Of a DNA stretch of 64,000 nt, positions 23,073-32,928 are shown piece by piece. Both the position numbers and the translations under genes were made by a program. Within the stretch, counting starts at the first letter, position 1; every line of letters starts with the position of its first letter. This DNA is from Corynebacterium minutissimum (lineage in GTDB: Bacteria; Actinomycetota; Actinomycetes; Mycobacteriales; Mycobacteriaceae). The DNA is taken from positions 124,001-188,000 of the forward strand of contig NZ_JSEF01000012.1 of assembly GCF_000805675.1 (NCBI RefSeq), given 5' to 3'. Under the pieces are notes generated by a model. That model had not been told where the DNA came from. It did not search any database and saw nothing but the letters and a program-made list of their open reading frames with translations.

Positions 23073-23108
23073 TGGGCTAGTTGGCTGGGGGCTATGGGCT
23101 AGTTGGCT
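23073..23108. repeat. 14-bp tandem direct repeat at the tkt stop
   Basis: TGGGCTAGTTGGCT occurs at 23073-23086 and again at 23095-23108, a 22-base period. The second copy contains the last codons and stop of tkt (minus strand), so the first copy looks like a small duplication of the gene end. Confidence 0.8.
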
Positions 23109-25210
23109 TGGGCGGCGCCGAGGGCGTCACGGGCGGCGTCGACAACAGCCTCGGCGGTGAAACCAAACTTTTCGAAAAGCTCACCGGCTGGGGCAGATGC
23201 ACCGAAGTGCTCCAGTGAAACCGTGCGGCCGAAGGAACCGGTGTACTTGTGCCAGGGCATCGACACACCCGCCTCGACGGACACGCGAGCAAGGACGGAG
23301 GAAGGAAGGACCGATTCGCGGTACTCGGTGTCCTGCTCGTCAAACCACTCCAGGCACGGAGCAGAGACAACGCGTGTAGCCGTGCCCTCAGACTCGAGCT
23401 GTTTGGCGGCTTCAACGGCCAGCTGCACCTCGGAGCCAGTGGCCAGCAGGATGACATCCGGGGTCTCCTTCGAAGACTCGACAAGAATGTAGGCGCCGCG
23501 GCGAACACCATCGGCGGCCTTCTCCTTGGTGCCCTCGAGAACCGGGAGATTCTGACGAGAGAGGGCTAGGCCCTTCGGTGCAGCCTTATATTCCATCGCC
23601 GCGGCCCACGCCTGGGCAGTTTCGTTTGCATCTGCCGGACGGATGACGGAGAGGTTCGGGATGGCGCGCAGTGCAGCGAGGGTTTCAACCGGCTGGTGGG
23701 TCGGGCCGTCCTCACCCAGACCAATCGAGTCGTGGGTCCACACGTAGTAGGTATCAGTAGCCATGAGCGCACCAAGGCGCACAGCCGGGTACTGGTATTC
23801 GGAGAAGATGAGGAAGGTACCGCCGTATACGCGGGTGTTACCGTGCAGCGCGATGCCGTTCATGATCGCGGACATGGCGTGCTCACGGATACCGAAGTGC
23901 AGGTTGCGGCCGTATGGCTGCGCAGACCACGCGTTGGTGGTGATGGATTCCGGACCGAAGGATTCAGCGCCCTTGATCACCGTGTTATTGGAGCCCGCAA
24001 GGTCGGCGGAGCCACCCCACATTTCCGGCAAGGATGCTGCCAGCGCTTGGATAGCGGCCTCAGACGCCTTACGGGTTGCCAGCGATTCACCGGCCTCCCA
24101 GGAAGGGAGATCCGCAGCGAAGTCCTCCGGAAGTTCCCGGGCCTGGAGGCGGTCGAAGAGCTTCTTCTCCTCAGGGTTGGCCGCTGCCCACTCATCGAAC
24201 TTCTTCTGCCACTCGGCGTGCTTCTTAGCGCCGCGCTCCGTGAGCTTGCGGGTATGGGCCAGAACATCCTCGTCGATGTGGAAATGTTGCTCAGGGTTGA
24301 AGCCGAGGACTTCCTTGGTGGCGGCAACCTCATCCTCACCCAAGGCAGCGCCGTGGACGCCACCGGTGTTCATCTTGTTGGGCGCTGGGTAGCCAATGAC
24401 TGTCTTGACGCGAATGAAGGACGGGCGGGTAGTTTCGGCGCGGGCAGCTGCAGCGGCAGCTTCGAGGGCTTCTACGTCTTCGCCGGATTCCACGGTCTGC
24501 ACGTGCCAGCCATAAGCCTCGTAGCGCTTAACCACGTCCTCGTTAAAGGCAATATTCGTATCGTCCTCAATGGAGATGCGGTTGTCATCCCAAAAGACGA
24601 TGAGGTTGCCTAACTGCTGTGTGCCAGCGAGGGACGATGCTTCAGCGGTCACGCCTTCCTGAAGGTCACCGTCGGAAGCAATGACGTAGATGAAGTGATC
24701 GAAGGGAGACTCGCCGGCGGGAGCGGAAGCGTCGAAAAGCCCGCGCTCCTTACGCGCCGCCATGGCCATACCTACCGAGGAAGCGAGACCCTGCCCCAAC
24801 GGGCCAGTGGTGATCTCCACACCGTCGGTGTGGTGGACTTCCGGGTGGCCCGGAGTCTTGGAGCCCCAAGTGCGCAGCGTCTTGAGATCCTCCATCTCGA
24901 GGCCGAAGCCGCCGAGGAAGAGCTGAATGTACTGCGTCAGGGAAGAGTGGCCCACAGACAGCACGAAGCGGTCGCGGCCTGCCCAGTGCACGTCTGCGGG
25001 GTCGTGGTTGAGGACGCGCTGGTACAACGTGTAGGCCAGCGGAGCCAGCGACATCGCAGTACCCGGGTGGCCCGAACCGCAATTTTGTACAGCGTCTGCA
25101 GCCAGTACACGCACGGTGTCCACAGCGCGGGTATCAAGGTCGGTCCAGTCTGAGGGGTAGCGGCGCTGGACCATAGCCTGCAGTTCTGGTGACAACTTCT
25201 CGTGCGACAC
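23099..25210 (-). CDS. tkt: Transketolase
   Basis: A 703-residue thiamine-diphosphate enzyme transferring two-carbon units between sugars. GSGHPG and GDGDLQEGV (with the DN dozen residues later) form the cofactor site; the pyrimidine domain and the C-terminal domain follow. The start is GTG at 25210 with GAGG eight bases upstream. It is the first gene of the tkt-tal-zwf-opcA-pgl run, the same order as the C. glutamicum operon, which gathers both branches of the pentose phosphate pathway. Confidence 0.97.
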   Translation of the reverse strand: MSHEKLSPELQAMVQRRYPSDWTDLDTRAVDTVRVLAADAVQNCGSGHPGTAMSLAPLAYTLYQRVLNHDPADVHWAGRDRFVLSVGHSSLTQYIQLFLGGFGLEMEDLKTLRTWGSKTPGHPEVHHTDGVEITTGPLGQGLASSVGMAMAARKERGLFDASAPAGESPFDHFIYVIASDGDLQEGVTAEASSLAGTQQLGNLIVFWDDNRISIEDDTNIAFNEDVVKRYEAYGWHVQTVESGEDVEALEAAAAAARAETTRPSFIRVKTVIGYPAPNKMNTGGVHGAALGEDEVAATKEVLGFNPEQHFHIDEDVLAHTRKLTERGAKKHAEWQKKFDEWAAANPEEKKLFDRLQARELPEDFAADLPSWEAGESLATRKASEAAIQALAASLPEMWGGSADLAGSNNTVIKGAESFGPESITTNAWSAQPYGRNLHFGIREHAMSAIMNGIALHGNTRVYGGTFLIFSEYQYPAVRLGALMATDTYYVWTHDSIGLGEDGPTHQPVETLAALRAIPNLSVIRPADANETAQAWAAAMEYKAAPKGLALSRQNLPVLEGTKEKAADGVRRGAYILVESSKETPDVILLATGSEVQLAVEAAKQLESEGTATRVVSAPCLEWFDEQDTEYRESVLPSSVLARVSVEAGVSMPWHKYTGSFGRTVSLEHFGASAPAGELFEKFGFTAEAVVDAARDALGAAQAN

Positions 25211-25286
25211 GGCGAAAACCTCACTTCGCTTCTGGAAACAGATATACCGTTCAACAGTCTAGGCGCTTTTGGCCACGCTCCGCCGA

Positions 25287-25292
25287 ATTATA
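25287..25292 (-). promoter_or_regulatory. Candidate -10 box of the tkt promoter
   Basis: TATAAT on the minus strand, a perfect sigma-70-type -10 sequence about 77 bases before the tkt start, in the 240-base divergent region shared with ctaB. No clear -35 is seen, as is common in corynebacteria. Confidence 0.45.
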
Positions 25293-25450
25293 GAAACCGG
25301 GTTCCGAGCGGTAGGCTGGCATGGTTGAGGCTAGCGCCTGTGTGCTCAAGCTCAGTGGGATGCGTGGGAACTTTTCAGTGCGCGTAGCCGACCACTACAA
25401 AGACCCTTAACTCAGACGCTGGTATAGCCGGATTTACGGAGGACTGTTCC

Positions 25451-26395
25451 TTGGAGACCATCAAGGCCTATTTTGCGCTAACGAAGCCGAGGATCATTGA
25501 GCTCCTCCTCGTTGCAGCAATCCCGGCGATGCTCCAGGCACAGCGCGGATTTGAGGCGGTGTCCTCGAACTTCTGGCTCATCATCTCCACCATCTTCGGT
25601 GGTTGGATGGGCGCGGCCGCAGCCCACACATTCAACAATGTTGTGGACTATGAAATCGATCAGAAGATGCAACGCACCCGTGCACGCCCACTCGTGCGCG
25701 CCACCATTTCGCGTCGTAATGCCGCGATTTTCGCGTGGATTATGTTGGCGCTGTCTGTCTTCTGGCTGGGCGTACTGGCTCATTCCTGGCTCGCAGCCTT
25801 CTTCGTGCTGCTCACCAATTTCTTCTACGTTTTCGTCTACACCAAATTCCTCAAGATGAGGAACTCGCAAAACATTGTCTGGGGTGGCCTTGCCGGCTGT
25901 ATGCCCGCCATGGTGGGCTGGGCCGTTATCCGTGACAATGCGCCGGCAGGAGAGCCGGACCGCTGGTGGCAGGCAATTGTGCTTTTCCTCATCATCTTCT
26001 TCTGGACGCCGCCGCACACGTGGGCGCTCGCCATGAAGTACAAGGAGGATTACCGCAAGGCAGGCGTACCAATGCTGCCGGTCGTAGCCCCAGAATCCGA
26101 GGTCACCCGTCAGATCGTCTGGTACACGGTAGGCACGGTCATTGTCACCCTGCTCATCATTCCGGCGGCGTCGTGGATTTACCTCATTGCCGCGGTGGCC
26201 TCGGGAGCGGTTTTCTTGTGGATGGCCATCCGCCTTCACCAAGGAGTCAAACAGGGCGCCAAGGTTAAGCCCATGCGCCTGTTCATCTACTCCAACAACT
26301 ACCTCTCGGTACTGTTTATCGGCTTGTCTGTCGACGCCGTGGTGGGCTGGGAGCCCATTGGCCGAATGCTCGGCTGGTCCGCGGCACTCTTTTAG
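25451..26395 (+). CDS. ctaB: Protoheme IX farnesyltransferase (heme O synthase)
   Basis: A 314-residue UbiA-family membrane enzyme that adds a farnesyl group to heme B for cytochrome oxidase. The prenyl-binding aspartate motif is visible in [20 protein letters not shown], and there are about eight hydrophobic helices. The start is TTG at 25451; the previous in-frame codon run has a stop at 25424 and no other start lies between, and GGAGG sits at 25438-25442. ctaA, the next step toward heme A, lies 1.1 kb away on the opposite strand. Confidence 0.95.
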   Translation: METIKAYFALTKPRIIELLLVAAIPAMLQAQRGFEAVSSNFWLIISTIFGGWMGAAAAHTFNNVVDYEIDQKMQRTRARPLVRATISRRNAAIFAWIMLALSVFWLGVLAHSWLAAFFVLLTNFFYVFVYTKFLKMRNSQNIVWGGLAGCMPAMVGWAVIRDNAPAGEPDRWWQAIVLFLIIFFWTPPHTWALAMKYKEDYRKAGVPMLPVVAPESEVTRQIVWYTVGTVIVTLLIIPAASWIYLIAAVASGAVFLWMAIRLHQGVKQGAKVKPMRLFIYSNNYLSVLFIGLSVDAVVGWEPIGRMLGWSAALF

Positions 26396-26423
26396 CCGCG
26401 GTCGAGCCGAACGGCGTTAACGG

Positions 26424-27392
26424 CTAGTCCTCGCGTACGCGCAGGACAATCGAGCCAGTTGTTTTGCGTTCCTGCAAGTCACGGTGCGCCTGCTCTGCCT
26501 CAGCGAGGGGGTACTCGGCGGAGATACGGAAGTTGAGGTCACCGTCAATGACTGCCTGGACGACCGCCTGCGCGCGCATCTGGAACTCGCCCTCCTGTGC
26601 CGTCCACGCACCAAGGGAAGGACGGGTGAGGAAGATGGAGCCGTGTTTGTTGAGCAATTGGGGGTCCATCGGGGGAACCGGACCGCTGGCAGCTCCAAAA
26701 AGCGCCACAGTACCGCGGGGACGGACAACCTCAAGGGACTCGTTAAAGGTATCTTTGCCCACGCCGTCGTAGACCACGTCGACGCCCCGGCCACCATTAA
26801 AGCGGCGCACCTGCTCAGCTAGTCCCTCGCTGTAGAGAAAGACCTCGTCAGCGCCGGCGGAGTAGGCGAGTTTCTTCTTTTCCTCAGTGGAGACCACGGA
26901 GTACACGGTCGCACCAAGCGACTTGGCCATCTGGGTGAGGATGAGACCCACGCCGCCGGCACCGGCCGTGATGAGGCAGGAAGCGCCTTCACCGAGCTGG
27001 TAGACGCCATGGCTGAGGTAGTGGGCAGTCATTCCCTGAAGCAGCATAGATCCGGCAACGGCTGAGGGAATCTCGTCCGGTACGGCGACGACACGATCAC
27101 GAGGCACACACACTTGCTCCGCATAGGAGCCAAAGGCATGATCCCAGGCCACCATGGTGCCCTCAGCAATCTCGCCCTTAGGATCGTGGACGACTCGTCC
27201 CGTGCCTTCAAGACCCAGGATGAACGGGGTAGAGGCGTTGTAAATGCCCTCGCGATAGTACGTATCGATGTAGTTGACGCCGGCCACGGAGACATCGACA
27301 AGCAACTGCTCCTCCGACGGCGCGGGATTATCCACCTCGGTATAGGTGAGGACCTCAGGTCCTCCGGTCGTGGTTACCTGAATTGCATGCAT
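26424..27392 (-). CDS. qor: NADPH:quinone oxidoreductase (zinc-independent MDR family)
   Basis: A 322-residue medium-chain dehydrogenase. GVNYIDTYYREG and the cofactor loop AGAGGVGLILTQMAKSLGA match quinone oxidoreductase (QOR/zeta-crystallin type); the zinc-binding residues of alcohol dehydrogenases are absent. The family reduces quinones with NADPH. It is convergent with ctaB and its place between ctaB and ctaA matches C. glutamicum. The natural substrate cannot be told from the sequence. Confidence 0.9.
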   Translation of the reverse strand: MHAIQVTTTGGPEVLTYTEVDNPAPSEEQLLVDVSVAGVNYIDTYYREGIYNASTPFILGLEGTGRVVHDPKGEIAEGTMVAWDHAFGSYAEQVCVPRDRVVAVPDEIPSAVAGSMLLQGMTAHYLSHGVYQLGEGASCLITAGAGGVGLILTQMAKSLGATVYSVVSTEEKKKLAYSAGADEVFLYSEGLAEQVRRFNGGRGVDVVYDGVGKDTFNESLEVVRPRGTVALFGAASGPVPPMDPQLLNKHGSIFLTRPSLGAWTAQEGEFQMRAQAVVQAVIDGDLNFRISAEYPLAEAEQAHRDLQERKTTGSIVLRVRED

Positions 27393-27431
27393 ATACCTAG
27401 GCTAAACGACATCACGGTGAGAGCGCAGCAA

Positions 27432-27468
27432 AAGGGCGCCGCCTCCGCCATAAGGGGAGACAGCGCCT
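27432..27468 (-). terminator. Rho-independent terminator after ctaA
   Basis: On the minus strand GGCGC (27467-27463) pairs with GCGCC (27439-27435), with an inner CTCC/GGAG pairing, and CCTTTT follows. It lies between the ctaA stop and the qor start. Confidence 0.65.
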
Positions 27469-27505
27469 GTTTGTCGAGCGGCTTAGCGCACTCTGCGGGG
27501 AGTGA

Positions 27506-28480
27506 CTACTGCACGGTCGGAGCCTGCTCTTTTCCGAGAATTCGGCGTTGGCCATGGGCCCACAGCAACGCTGTGCATGCGGTCACGACAGAGGACATTC
27601 CGACGTGGAAGGGCACAGTCCAGCGTGGGATGTGGAGGTAGAACTGGATAACGCCGATGGCCCACTGCACAATGATGCAAACGATGAGCACCCAGCCGGC
27701 TTTCTTAGCGGCCTTCGGCGCATCGGAACGGTGCAAGAGGAAGACGACGACCAAGGTCAGGGCCAAGTACACGTACATGCAGATGGCGTGGATGACGGCC
27801 ATGCCGTAGGTATCAACGCCGAGGCGGCCCTCCATGCCGACGCCAGCATCACCTGAGTGGGTACCAGACCCTGTCACAAAGGTGCCGGTGAGCAGGACAA
27901 GGGACAGCGCTACTGCGGCAACGACCGCGAGTGTACGAATAGCAGCAGGGAAGAGTCGGGTAGGGGTCCCTTCGTCAGGTTCGGCGATGCGCGAGTACAA
28001 CAGGGCGGCAATCCACACCAAAACCATGGAGGGAAGGAAGTGAATTGCTACTGACCACCACGACAGTTTGAGAATGACCGAGAGCGCACCGATGAGCGCC
28101 TGCACCACGATGCCGAAGAGCCCTAACCAGGCATAGACCTTGAGCTCTTTCCGCCGCTTGGCCTTGTGCATCGCCACGATGGTGGCCACAGCAGCGGCCG
28201 CCACGACAAAGGTGAGGAGGCGGTTGCCAAACTCGATGACCTGGTGGACCAGCGGGGCCGCACCTTTAATCGGAACCAACGAGCCGGGATGGCAGTTGGG
28301 CCACGTCACACAACCCAGGCCGGAGCCGGTGACGCGAACGATGGAGCCGGTGACAGTGATGCCACCTTGGCACAACAGGAGGATCAGCGCGAGGATGCGC
28401 TGCATCTTGACCGATGGGCCAATCTGGCCATCGGATACCTGAGCTGATGACGGGGGCGACAATGTATTGGCGGTACTCAC
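27506..28480 (-). CDS. ctaA: Heme A synthase (CtaA/COX15 family)
   Basis: A 324-residue integral membrane enzyme that oxidises heme O to heme A. About eight hydrophobic helices are seen, with conserved histidines in VHQVIEFGNR and in later helices, and the GLGCVTWPNCHPG loop whose cysteine pair is typical of Gram-positive CtaA. The GTG start at 28480 has TAGGGT eight bases before it and no ribosome site, which suggests a leaderless transcript. Confidence 0.94.
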   Translation of the reverse strand: MSTANTLSPPSSAQVSDGQIGPSVKMQRILALILLLCQGGITVTGSIVRVTGSGLGCVTWPNCHPGSLVPIKGAAPLVHQVIEFGNRLLTFVVAAAAVATIVAMHKAKRRKELKVYAWLGLFGIVVQALIGALSVILKLSWWSVAIHFLPSMVLVWIAALLYSRIAEPDEGTPTRLFPAAIRTLAVVAAVALSLVLLTGTFVTGSGTHSGDAGVGMEGRLGVDTYGMAVIHAICMYVYLALTLVVVFLLHRSDAPKAAKKAGWVLIVCIIVQWAIGVIQFYLHIPRWTVPFHVGMSSVVTACTALLWAHGQRRILGKEQAPTVQ

Positions 28481-28560
28481 AGCTTATAACCCTACCGCTC
28501 GGGCGTGCCCGGAACTAATACCATGAGCCCGGCCACGCCACCTGGGGAGAAAAGTCACAT

Positions 28561-29322
28561 TTAGCCATCGAAGCAGAACCATCGCACCGCGGCAACCGAC
28601 GCCACCGCGGCCCAGCCCGCGAGGACCAAGAGCTCGAATCCGGGGAAAGACCCGTTCAACGCGGTATCGAGGCCAGCTGCCATTGCAACGGTGGGCACGA
28701 GGGTAAGAAGGCCGTTATCGCCTAAGCCCTGGGAGAACATGACCCATCCCACGGTGCCGAGGAGAATAAACCAGATGAGGTTGGACACGGCCAGAACTAC
28801 CTCAGAGCTTAAGGTACCGCCGAGGAGAAGGCCCAGTGCCGTAAAAGCCGCGACACCCAGTACGAGAGCGATAAGGCCTACGGCGATCCCCTCCACACCT
28901 ACGCGCAGGCCCAGAATCGCTGCTGTTGTGCCGAGGACGAGAACTTGCAGGACGACCATGGACAGCACGGCGATAATCTTGCCCGCGACGATGGCCCAGG
29001 CGGGAACGCCAGAGGCACCCGTTCGTTTGAGGGCCCCGTAGCGGCGATCAAAGGCTAGGGAGATTGCCTGACCGGTAAACCCGGACGAGGTTGCGGCAAC
29101 AGCGAGCACCATGGGAAAAATCTCAGCGATACCGTGACCGGTAGTTCCCTCCAGCTGGTGGGCGCCGATGAGAATGGCGAGCGGAATGATGATGCTGAGG
29201 AGTTGTTGCTCACCATGTCGCAGCATGAGCTTTGACTCGATGGCGCCTTGGGCGCGAGCCATCGACGCCACGCCGACGCGCTGTGGCTGAGGACTGAAAG
29301 TACCGGGTGCGAAAGTGCTCAT
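28561..29322 (-). CDS. ABC transporter permease (ABC-2 type)
   Basis: A 253-residue membrane protein with about six hydrophobic helices and the ABC-2 permease layout. It corresponds by position to Rv1456c-type exporters of mycobacteria. I chose the ATG at 29322, which has GGAG eight bases upstream; the longer frame from 29496 adds 58 residues that run back into the ATPase gene. It pairs with the ATPase gene 55 bases upstream. The exported substrate is unknown. Confidence 0.88.
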   Translation of the reverse strand: MSTFAPGTFSPQPQRVGVASMARAQGAIESKLMLRHGEQQLLSIIIPLAILIGAHQLEGTTGHGIAEIFPMVLAVAATSSGFTGQAISLAFDRRYGALKRTGASGVPAWAIVAGKIIAVLSMVVLQVLVLGTTAAILGLRVGVEGIAVGLIALVLGVAAFTALGLLLGGTLSSEVVLAVSNLIWFILLGTVGWVMFSQGLGDNGLLTLVPTVAMAAGLDTALNGSFPGFELLVLAGWAAVASVAAVRWFCFDG

Positions 29323-29377
29323 TGTGTCGTCTCCATAAAGCGTTCCGCGAAGGTAATGCGCGGAAGAGAGTAAGTGG

Positions 29378-30292
29378 CTAGCTGCGCATCTCCCGACCAG
29401 TAAGGTCAAGGAAGACGTCTTCCAAGTTGCGATGTGATGTTTCGAGGCTGCGCACGAGAACATCTTGCCGGGCCAGCTCCGCGGTGAGAGCAGCAATAGT
29501 CTCAGGTTGAGCAGGCGCGCTCAGCCGGTAGTGCAGTGGGCGGACTGTTTCGGCGCTCATACCTGCGGAGCGGAGCTTTTCGACGTCTATCGGGCGAGCG
29601 GTTTCAAAGCTCACCTGGGAGGTCTCTGTTGAGGCCATGAGGTCCGTGGTGGTTCCGCTGGCCACGAGCTTGCCGTGGTCAATGATGACCACATGGTCGG
29701 ATAAGGACTCGGCTTCATCCATGAGGTGTGTGGTCAACACGACTGTCACGCCATCGGCGCGCAAGGCGCGGATGAGGTCCCACACGGCAAGCCGCGATTG
29801 AGCATCCATGCCGGCGGTGGGCTCGTCGAGGAACACCAGCTCTGGGCGCCCAATGATGGCGAGGGCCAAGGACAGCCGCTGTTGTTGGCCGCCGGAAAGA
29901 CGCCGGTAGGTATTGTTCGCGACACCACCCAATCCGAGAACATCGAGCAGCCAGTCTGGGTCCAAGGGATTCTTGTTATAGGAAGCGCTGAGTTTGAGCA
30001 TTTCGCGCACCTTGATTCCGGAATAAGAACCGCCGCCTTGCAGCATGATGCCGATGCGGGAGCGCACGGCATCTGGTTGCCGGGACGGGTCGATTCCGAG
30101 GACCTCGATTCTGCCAGATGTGGGCGTGGTAAACCCCTCACACATGTCGATGGTGGTGGTTTTACCAGCGCCATTGGGGCCTAGCAAGCAGAGAATTTCG
30201 CCGCGATTGGCGCGGAAGCTCAACCCGTCCACCGCATTCACGTCACCATAGGTCTTGACGACGTTATCCAGGGCCAGCGCTGTTGTATTCAC
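29378..30292 (-). CDS. ABC transporter ATP-binding protein
   Basis: A 304-residue ATPase. Walker A (GPNGAGKTT), the signature LSGGQQQR, Walker B with LVFLDEPTAG and the switch histidine in LTTHLMDEAE are all present, followed by a C-terminal regulatory extension of DrrA type (about residues 215-304). The GTG start lies six bases after the mptB stop, so it is probably coupled to mptB. With the downstream permease it forms a two-component exporter of the drug or lipid class; location beside mptB hints at an envelope role but does not prove it. Confidence 0.9.
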   Translation of the reverse strand: MNTTALALDNVVKTYGDVNAVDGLSFRANRGEILCLLGPNGAGKTTTIDMCEGFTTPTSGRIEVLGIDPSRQPDAVRSRIGIMLQGGGSYSGIKVREMLKLSASYNKNPLDPDWLLDVLGLGGVANNTYRRLSGGQQQRLSLALAIIGRPELVFLDEPTAGMDAQSRLAVWDLIRALRADGVTVVLTTHLMDEAESLSDHVVIIDHGKLVASGTTTDLMASTETSQVSFETARPIDVEKLRSAGMSAETVRPLHYRLSAPAQPETIAALTAELARQDVLVRSLETSHRNLEDVFLDLTGREMRS

Positions 30293-30298
30293 GAAGGC

Positions 30299-32062
30299 CT
30301 AGTGTAGGACACGGACACCAGCCCTGCGTAACCCAACCCACCCCACTGCAGCGAGAGCCACGAAGGTAAGAAGTGCGGCGAGATAGATAACGAAGACAGT
30401 CCCGGGAGGAAGACCCAACCCGCGGGGCAGCACGATGAAACTCATCACGCCGGAATAGAGAATGACCGCCATCCTAAAAAAGCGCCGGTTTGCCCATGCC
30501 GCTAGCGGCAGAATTGCCCACAGGATGTACCACGGCTGGACGACAGGGAAAAAGACGACAAGGACGAACGTGGATACGCCCAGCCCTCCCACCGGGTGGA
30601 TAGCGCCACGATAGACAGCGAAGAGCATGCGGATCATAAAACCAGTAGCGATAATCACGCCGACGGTGCGGGTGACGGTGAGAATGGCCTCGGTGTGATC
30701 ACCTAGCCCCAACAGCATGCCGAGGAAGCCAGCGCCGACGCCTACCGACGTCGTCGTGGACAGCCAAGAACGAATCGTTGCCGCACCACCCTGGCCGAGG
30801 ACCCAGCCGATGTCGATACCGGTTATTAAGGTGATGAACGCAATCGAGAAGGCCAGTACCACGAGCTGCACGAGGCCGGCGGTGAGCACAGCGCGAAGGG
30901 GAGAGGTGCCGTGCTTGTCGACGAGCCTCTTGGCCCACGCCATACCGACAAAACCCAAACCGATAAAGCCAGTGACCTTGACCATCCCGGCGCAGGAAAT
31001 AAGCACACCGGAGGCGAAGAACAAAAGCCATTCGTGCCAGCGTTCGGAGTGTTCGTCATTGACCGCTCGCAATCCCAGCTCGAGGCCGACAAGCGCGAGC
31101 CCCAACATGAAAGCCTCATTGTGGATTCCACCAACGAGGTGAAGGATGGTCAGTGGATTTAGGATGCCCAGCCACAACGCGGCTTCGGGAGAAACTCGGC
31201 AGCGCACCGCCAAGCGCGCAATGGCCCACCCGGCGGCAATGATGCCCAGCAAGGAGAAGACGCGGTGGAGGATGACACCCCAAATAATGGAATCGCTGGT
31301 CAACCAGCTCACCACGGCGGCCAAACCTAAAGCGACGGGTCCATAAGGCGACGGGGAGTTGGCCCAAATGAAAGGCACCGAGCGGGCAAGGTCGTTATCG
31401 GCGCCGAGCAATTCAACAGGGCCAGCAGAATAGGGGTCGAGGCCCTGCATCACAATCGAGCCGTTGGCCAGGTAGGAGTAAATGTCCTGGGTAAAAAGGG
31501 GAGCGGTGACGATAAGTGGCAGCACCCAGCCCAACCACGTGCGCCACATTTGGCTTTGAGTCACCACACGCGGGGAGTGGCTAAAACGCTTCTCTTGTCC
31601 ATACTTTTCAGAAGAGGATAGCTGCCGCGGGAGCGGAAGGCGCAAGGGAGCGCCCACGAAGGGAGCCATGCAGACCCACGCGAGAACCATGAAGGCTACA
31701 CCAATAAAGACGAGGGCTGAGGCCGATTGCAACATGCGGGACATGAGCGAACCAAAGGGTAAGGACTCGTATGGGTTACCAACTACCGGCAGTGCGCCGG
31801 CGCCAAGACCCCCAAGTCCGATGAGCAGAGCACCGATAGTGCCCAGCCATCGCAAGGTGAACAGAGTCCGGAGGTGGGCGATGGTGCGCCGGTGGACGTC
31901 GCCAAGCCCTGGCTCGTAACCTACGTGCGCTGTATCCGGAGCGTCCTCGTGGAGGAGGGCAGAGCGGGAACCGGCGAGGCCCATGCGCGGCAGTTCATGG
32001 CGCACGCCCCACACGGCGCGCCTGAACCGCCCCGATCGGGTGTAGTGACGCTCCTCATTCAT
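30299..32062 (-). CDS. mptB: Alpha-(1->6)-mannopyranosyltransferase MptB
   Basis: A 587-residue GT-C family membrane glycosyltransferase that starts the mannan backbone of lipomannan using polyprenyl-phosphomannose. After a polar N terminus of about 65 residues come some 12 hydrophobic helices; the first large loop contains FTQDIYSYLANG with the conserved aspartate and the ANSPSPYGP motif. Position next to sufR, divergent from it, is the same in C. glutamicum and mycobacteria (Rv1459c). The ATG is preceded by AAGG. Confidence 0.92.
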   Translation of the reverse strand: MNEERHYTRSGRFRRAVWGVRHELPRMGLAGSRSALLHEDAPDTAHVGYEPGLGDVHRRTIAHLRTLFTLRWLGTIGALLIGLGGLGAGALPVVGNPYESLPFGSLMSRMLQSASALVFIGVAFMVLAWVCMAPFVGAPLRLPLPRQLSSSEKYGQEKRFSHSPRVVTQSQMWRTWLGWVLPLIVTAPLFTQDIYSYLANGSIVMQGLDPYSAGPVELLGADNDLARSVPFIWANSPSPYGPVALGLAAVVSWLTSDSIIWGVILHRVFSLLGIIAAGWAIARLAVRCRVSPEAALWLGILNPLTILHLVGGIHNEAFMLGLALVGLELGLRAVNDEHSERWHEWLLFFASGVLISCAGMVKVTGFIGLGFVGMAWAKRLVDKHGTSPLRAVLTAGLVQLVVLAFSIAFITLITGIDIGWVLGQGGAATIRSWLSTTTSVGVGAGFLGMLLGLGDHTEAILTVTRTVGVIIATGFMIRMLFAVYRGAIHPVGGLGVSTFVLVVFFPVVQPWYILWAILPLAAWANRRFFRMAVILYSGVMSFIVLPRGLGLPPGTVFVIYLAALLTFVALAAVGWVGLRRAGVRVLH

Positions 32063-32147
32063 GAGTGTCTACCTTAGTCGCTCGCTCCGCAGGCGACACG
32101 CACCTCCCGATAAGGGCTAAAAGGTGGAAATCGGGAATCAATTAAGG

Positions 32148-32168
32148 AACACTAGTGTTGTCTAATCT
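32148..32168 (+). promoter_or_regulatory. sufR promoter with 12-bp palindrome (candidate SufR operator)
   Basis: AACACTAGTGTT at 32148-32159 is a perfect palindrome, followed four bases later by TAATCT at 32163-32168, a candidate -10 box, 40 bases before the sufR start. A palindrome in the core promoter is where an autorepressor would bind. SufR proteins of cyanobacteria and mycobacteria repress their own operon; assignment of this site to SufR is inference. Confidence 0.6.
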
Positions 32169-32208
32169 GAGACACGTTCCCTAGGACACACTCAAGGAGG
32201 TGCACACC

Positions 32209-32907
32209 GTGACGAAGGAGACTCGCTCCACCGAGGGCGATACCCGCCGCCATGTCATGTTGCTGCTTCTCAAGGACGGCCCCGTGACGGCGTCGTACCT
32301 GGGTGAACGCCTAGGTCTCTCGGCCGCTGGCATCCGCCGGCACTTAGACATTCTGGTGGAAGAAGGACTTACTGAGGTCGTGCACCGCCGCCCGCCAGCC
32401 CGCCCCGGGCATACGGCTGGCCGTGGCCGCCCAGCCAAACACTTTCGCCTCACAGATCAAGGCCGCGCGCAATTCGGCCACGCCTATGACGAACTGGCTG
32501 CCGAAGCCCTCACCGCACTACGTGAAGCAGGTGGCCCAGAGGCCGTGCGCCGCTTCGCCAAGGCTCGTTTTGAGCGCCTTGTGGAGGACGTCAAACCCCT
32601 GGTCAACGAAGATGAATCGGTACCAGAGGTGGCACGCCAGCTCGCTGCGGCTCTCGATGCGCACGGCTACGCAGCCACGGTGACGTCCGTCGGCAACGGC
32701 GTGCAGATTTGCCAGCACCATTGCCCAGTAGCCCACGTGGCCGCTGAGCATCCGGAGCTGTGTGAGGCTGAACAGGAAGTCTTCTCTGCCCTTTTAGGAA
32801 AACATGTGCAGCCCTTGGCCTCCATTGCGGATGGTCATGGAATCTGCACCACAAACATCCCTTTAACGCCCGTACCGCCGTCCACGGCGGGGCGGCAGGA
32901 ACGCTAA
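32209..32907 (+). CDS. sufR: SufR, Fe-S-sensing repressor of the suf operon
   Basis: A 232-residue DeoR/ArsR-like winged-helix protein (helix-turn-helix about residues 14-60). The C-terminal half carries C-x3-C followed 13 residues later by another cysteine (ICQHHCPVAHV...ELC) and one in HGICTTN, the pattern that binds an Fe-S cluster in SufR. With cluster bound it represses suf transcription. I chose the GTG at 32209, with AAGGAGG at 32193-32199, over the GTG at 32200, which sits directly after that ribosome site. It heads the suf gene run. Confidence 0.93.
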   Translation: MTKETRSTEGDTRRHVMLLLLKDGPVTASYLGERLGLSAAGIRRHLDILVEEGLTEVVHRRPPARPGHTAGRGRPAKHFRLTDQGRAQFGHAYDELAAEALTALREAGGPEAVRRFAKARFERLVEDVKPLVNEDESVPEVARQLAAALDAHGYAATVTSVGNGVQICQHHCPVAHVAAEHPELCEAEQEVFSALLGKHVQPLASIADGHGICTTNIPLTPVPPSTAGRQER

Positions 32908-32928
32908 TCGACGAGAAAGGAGCGGGCT

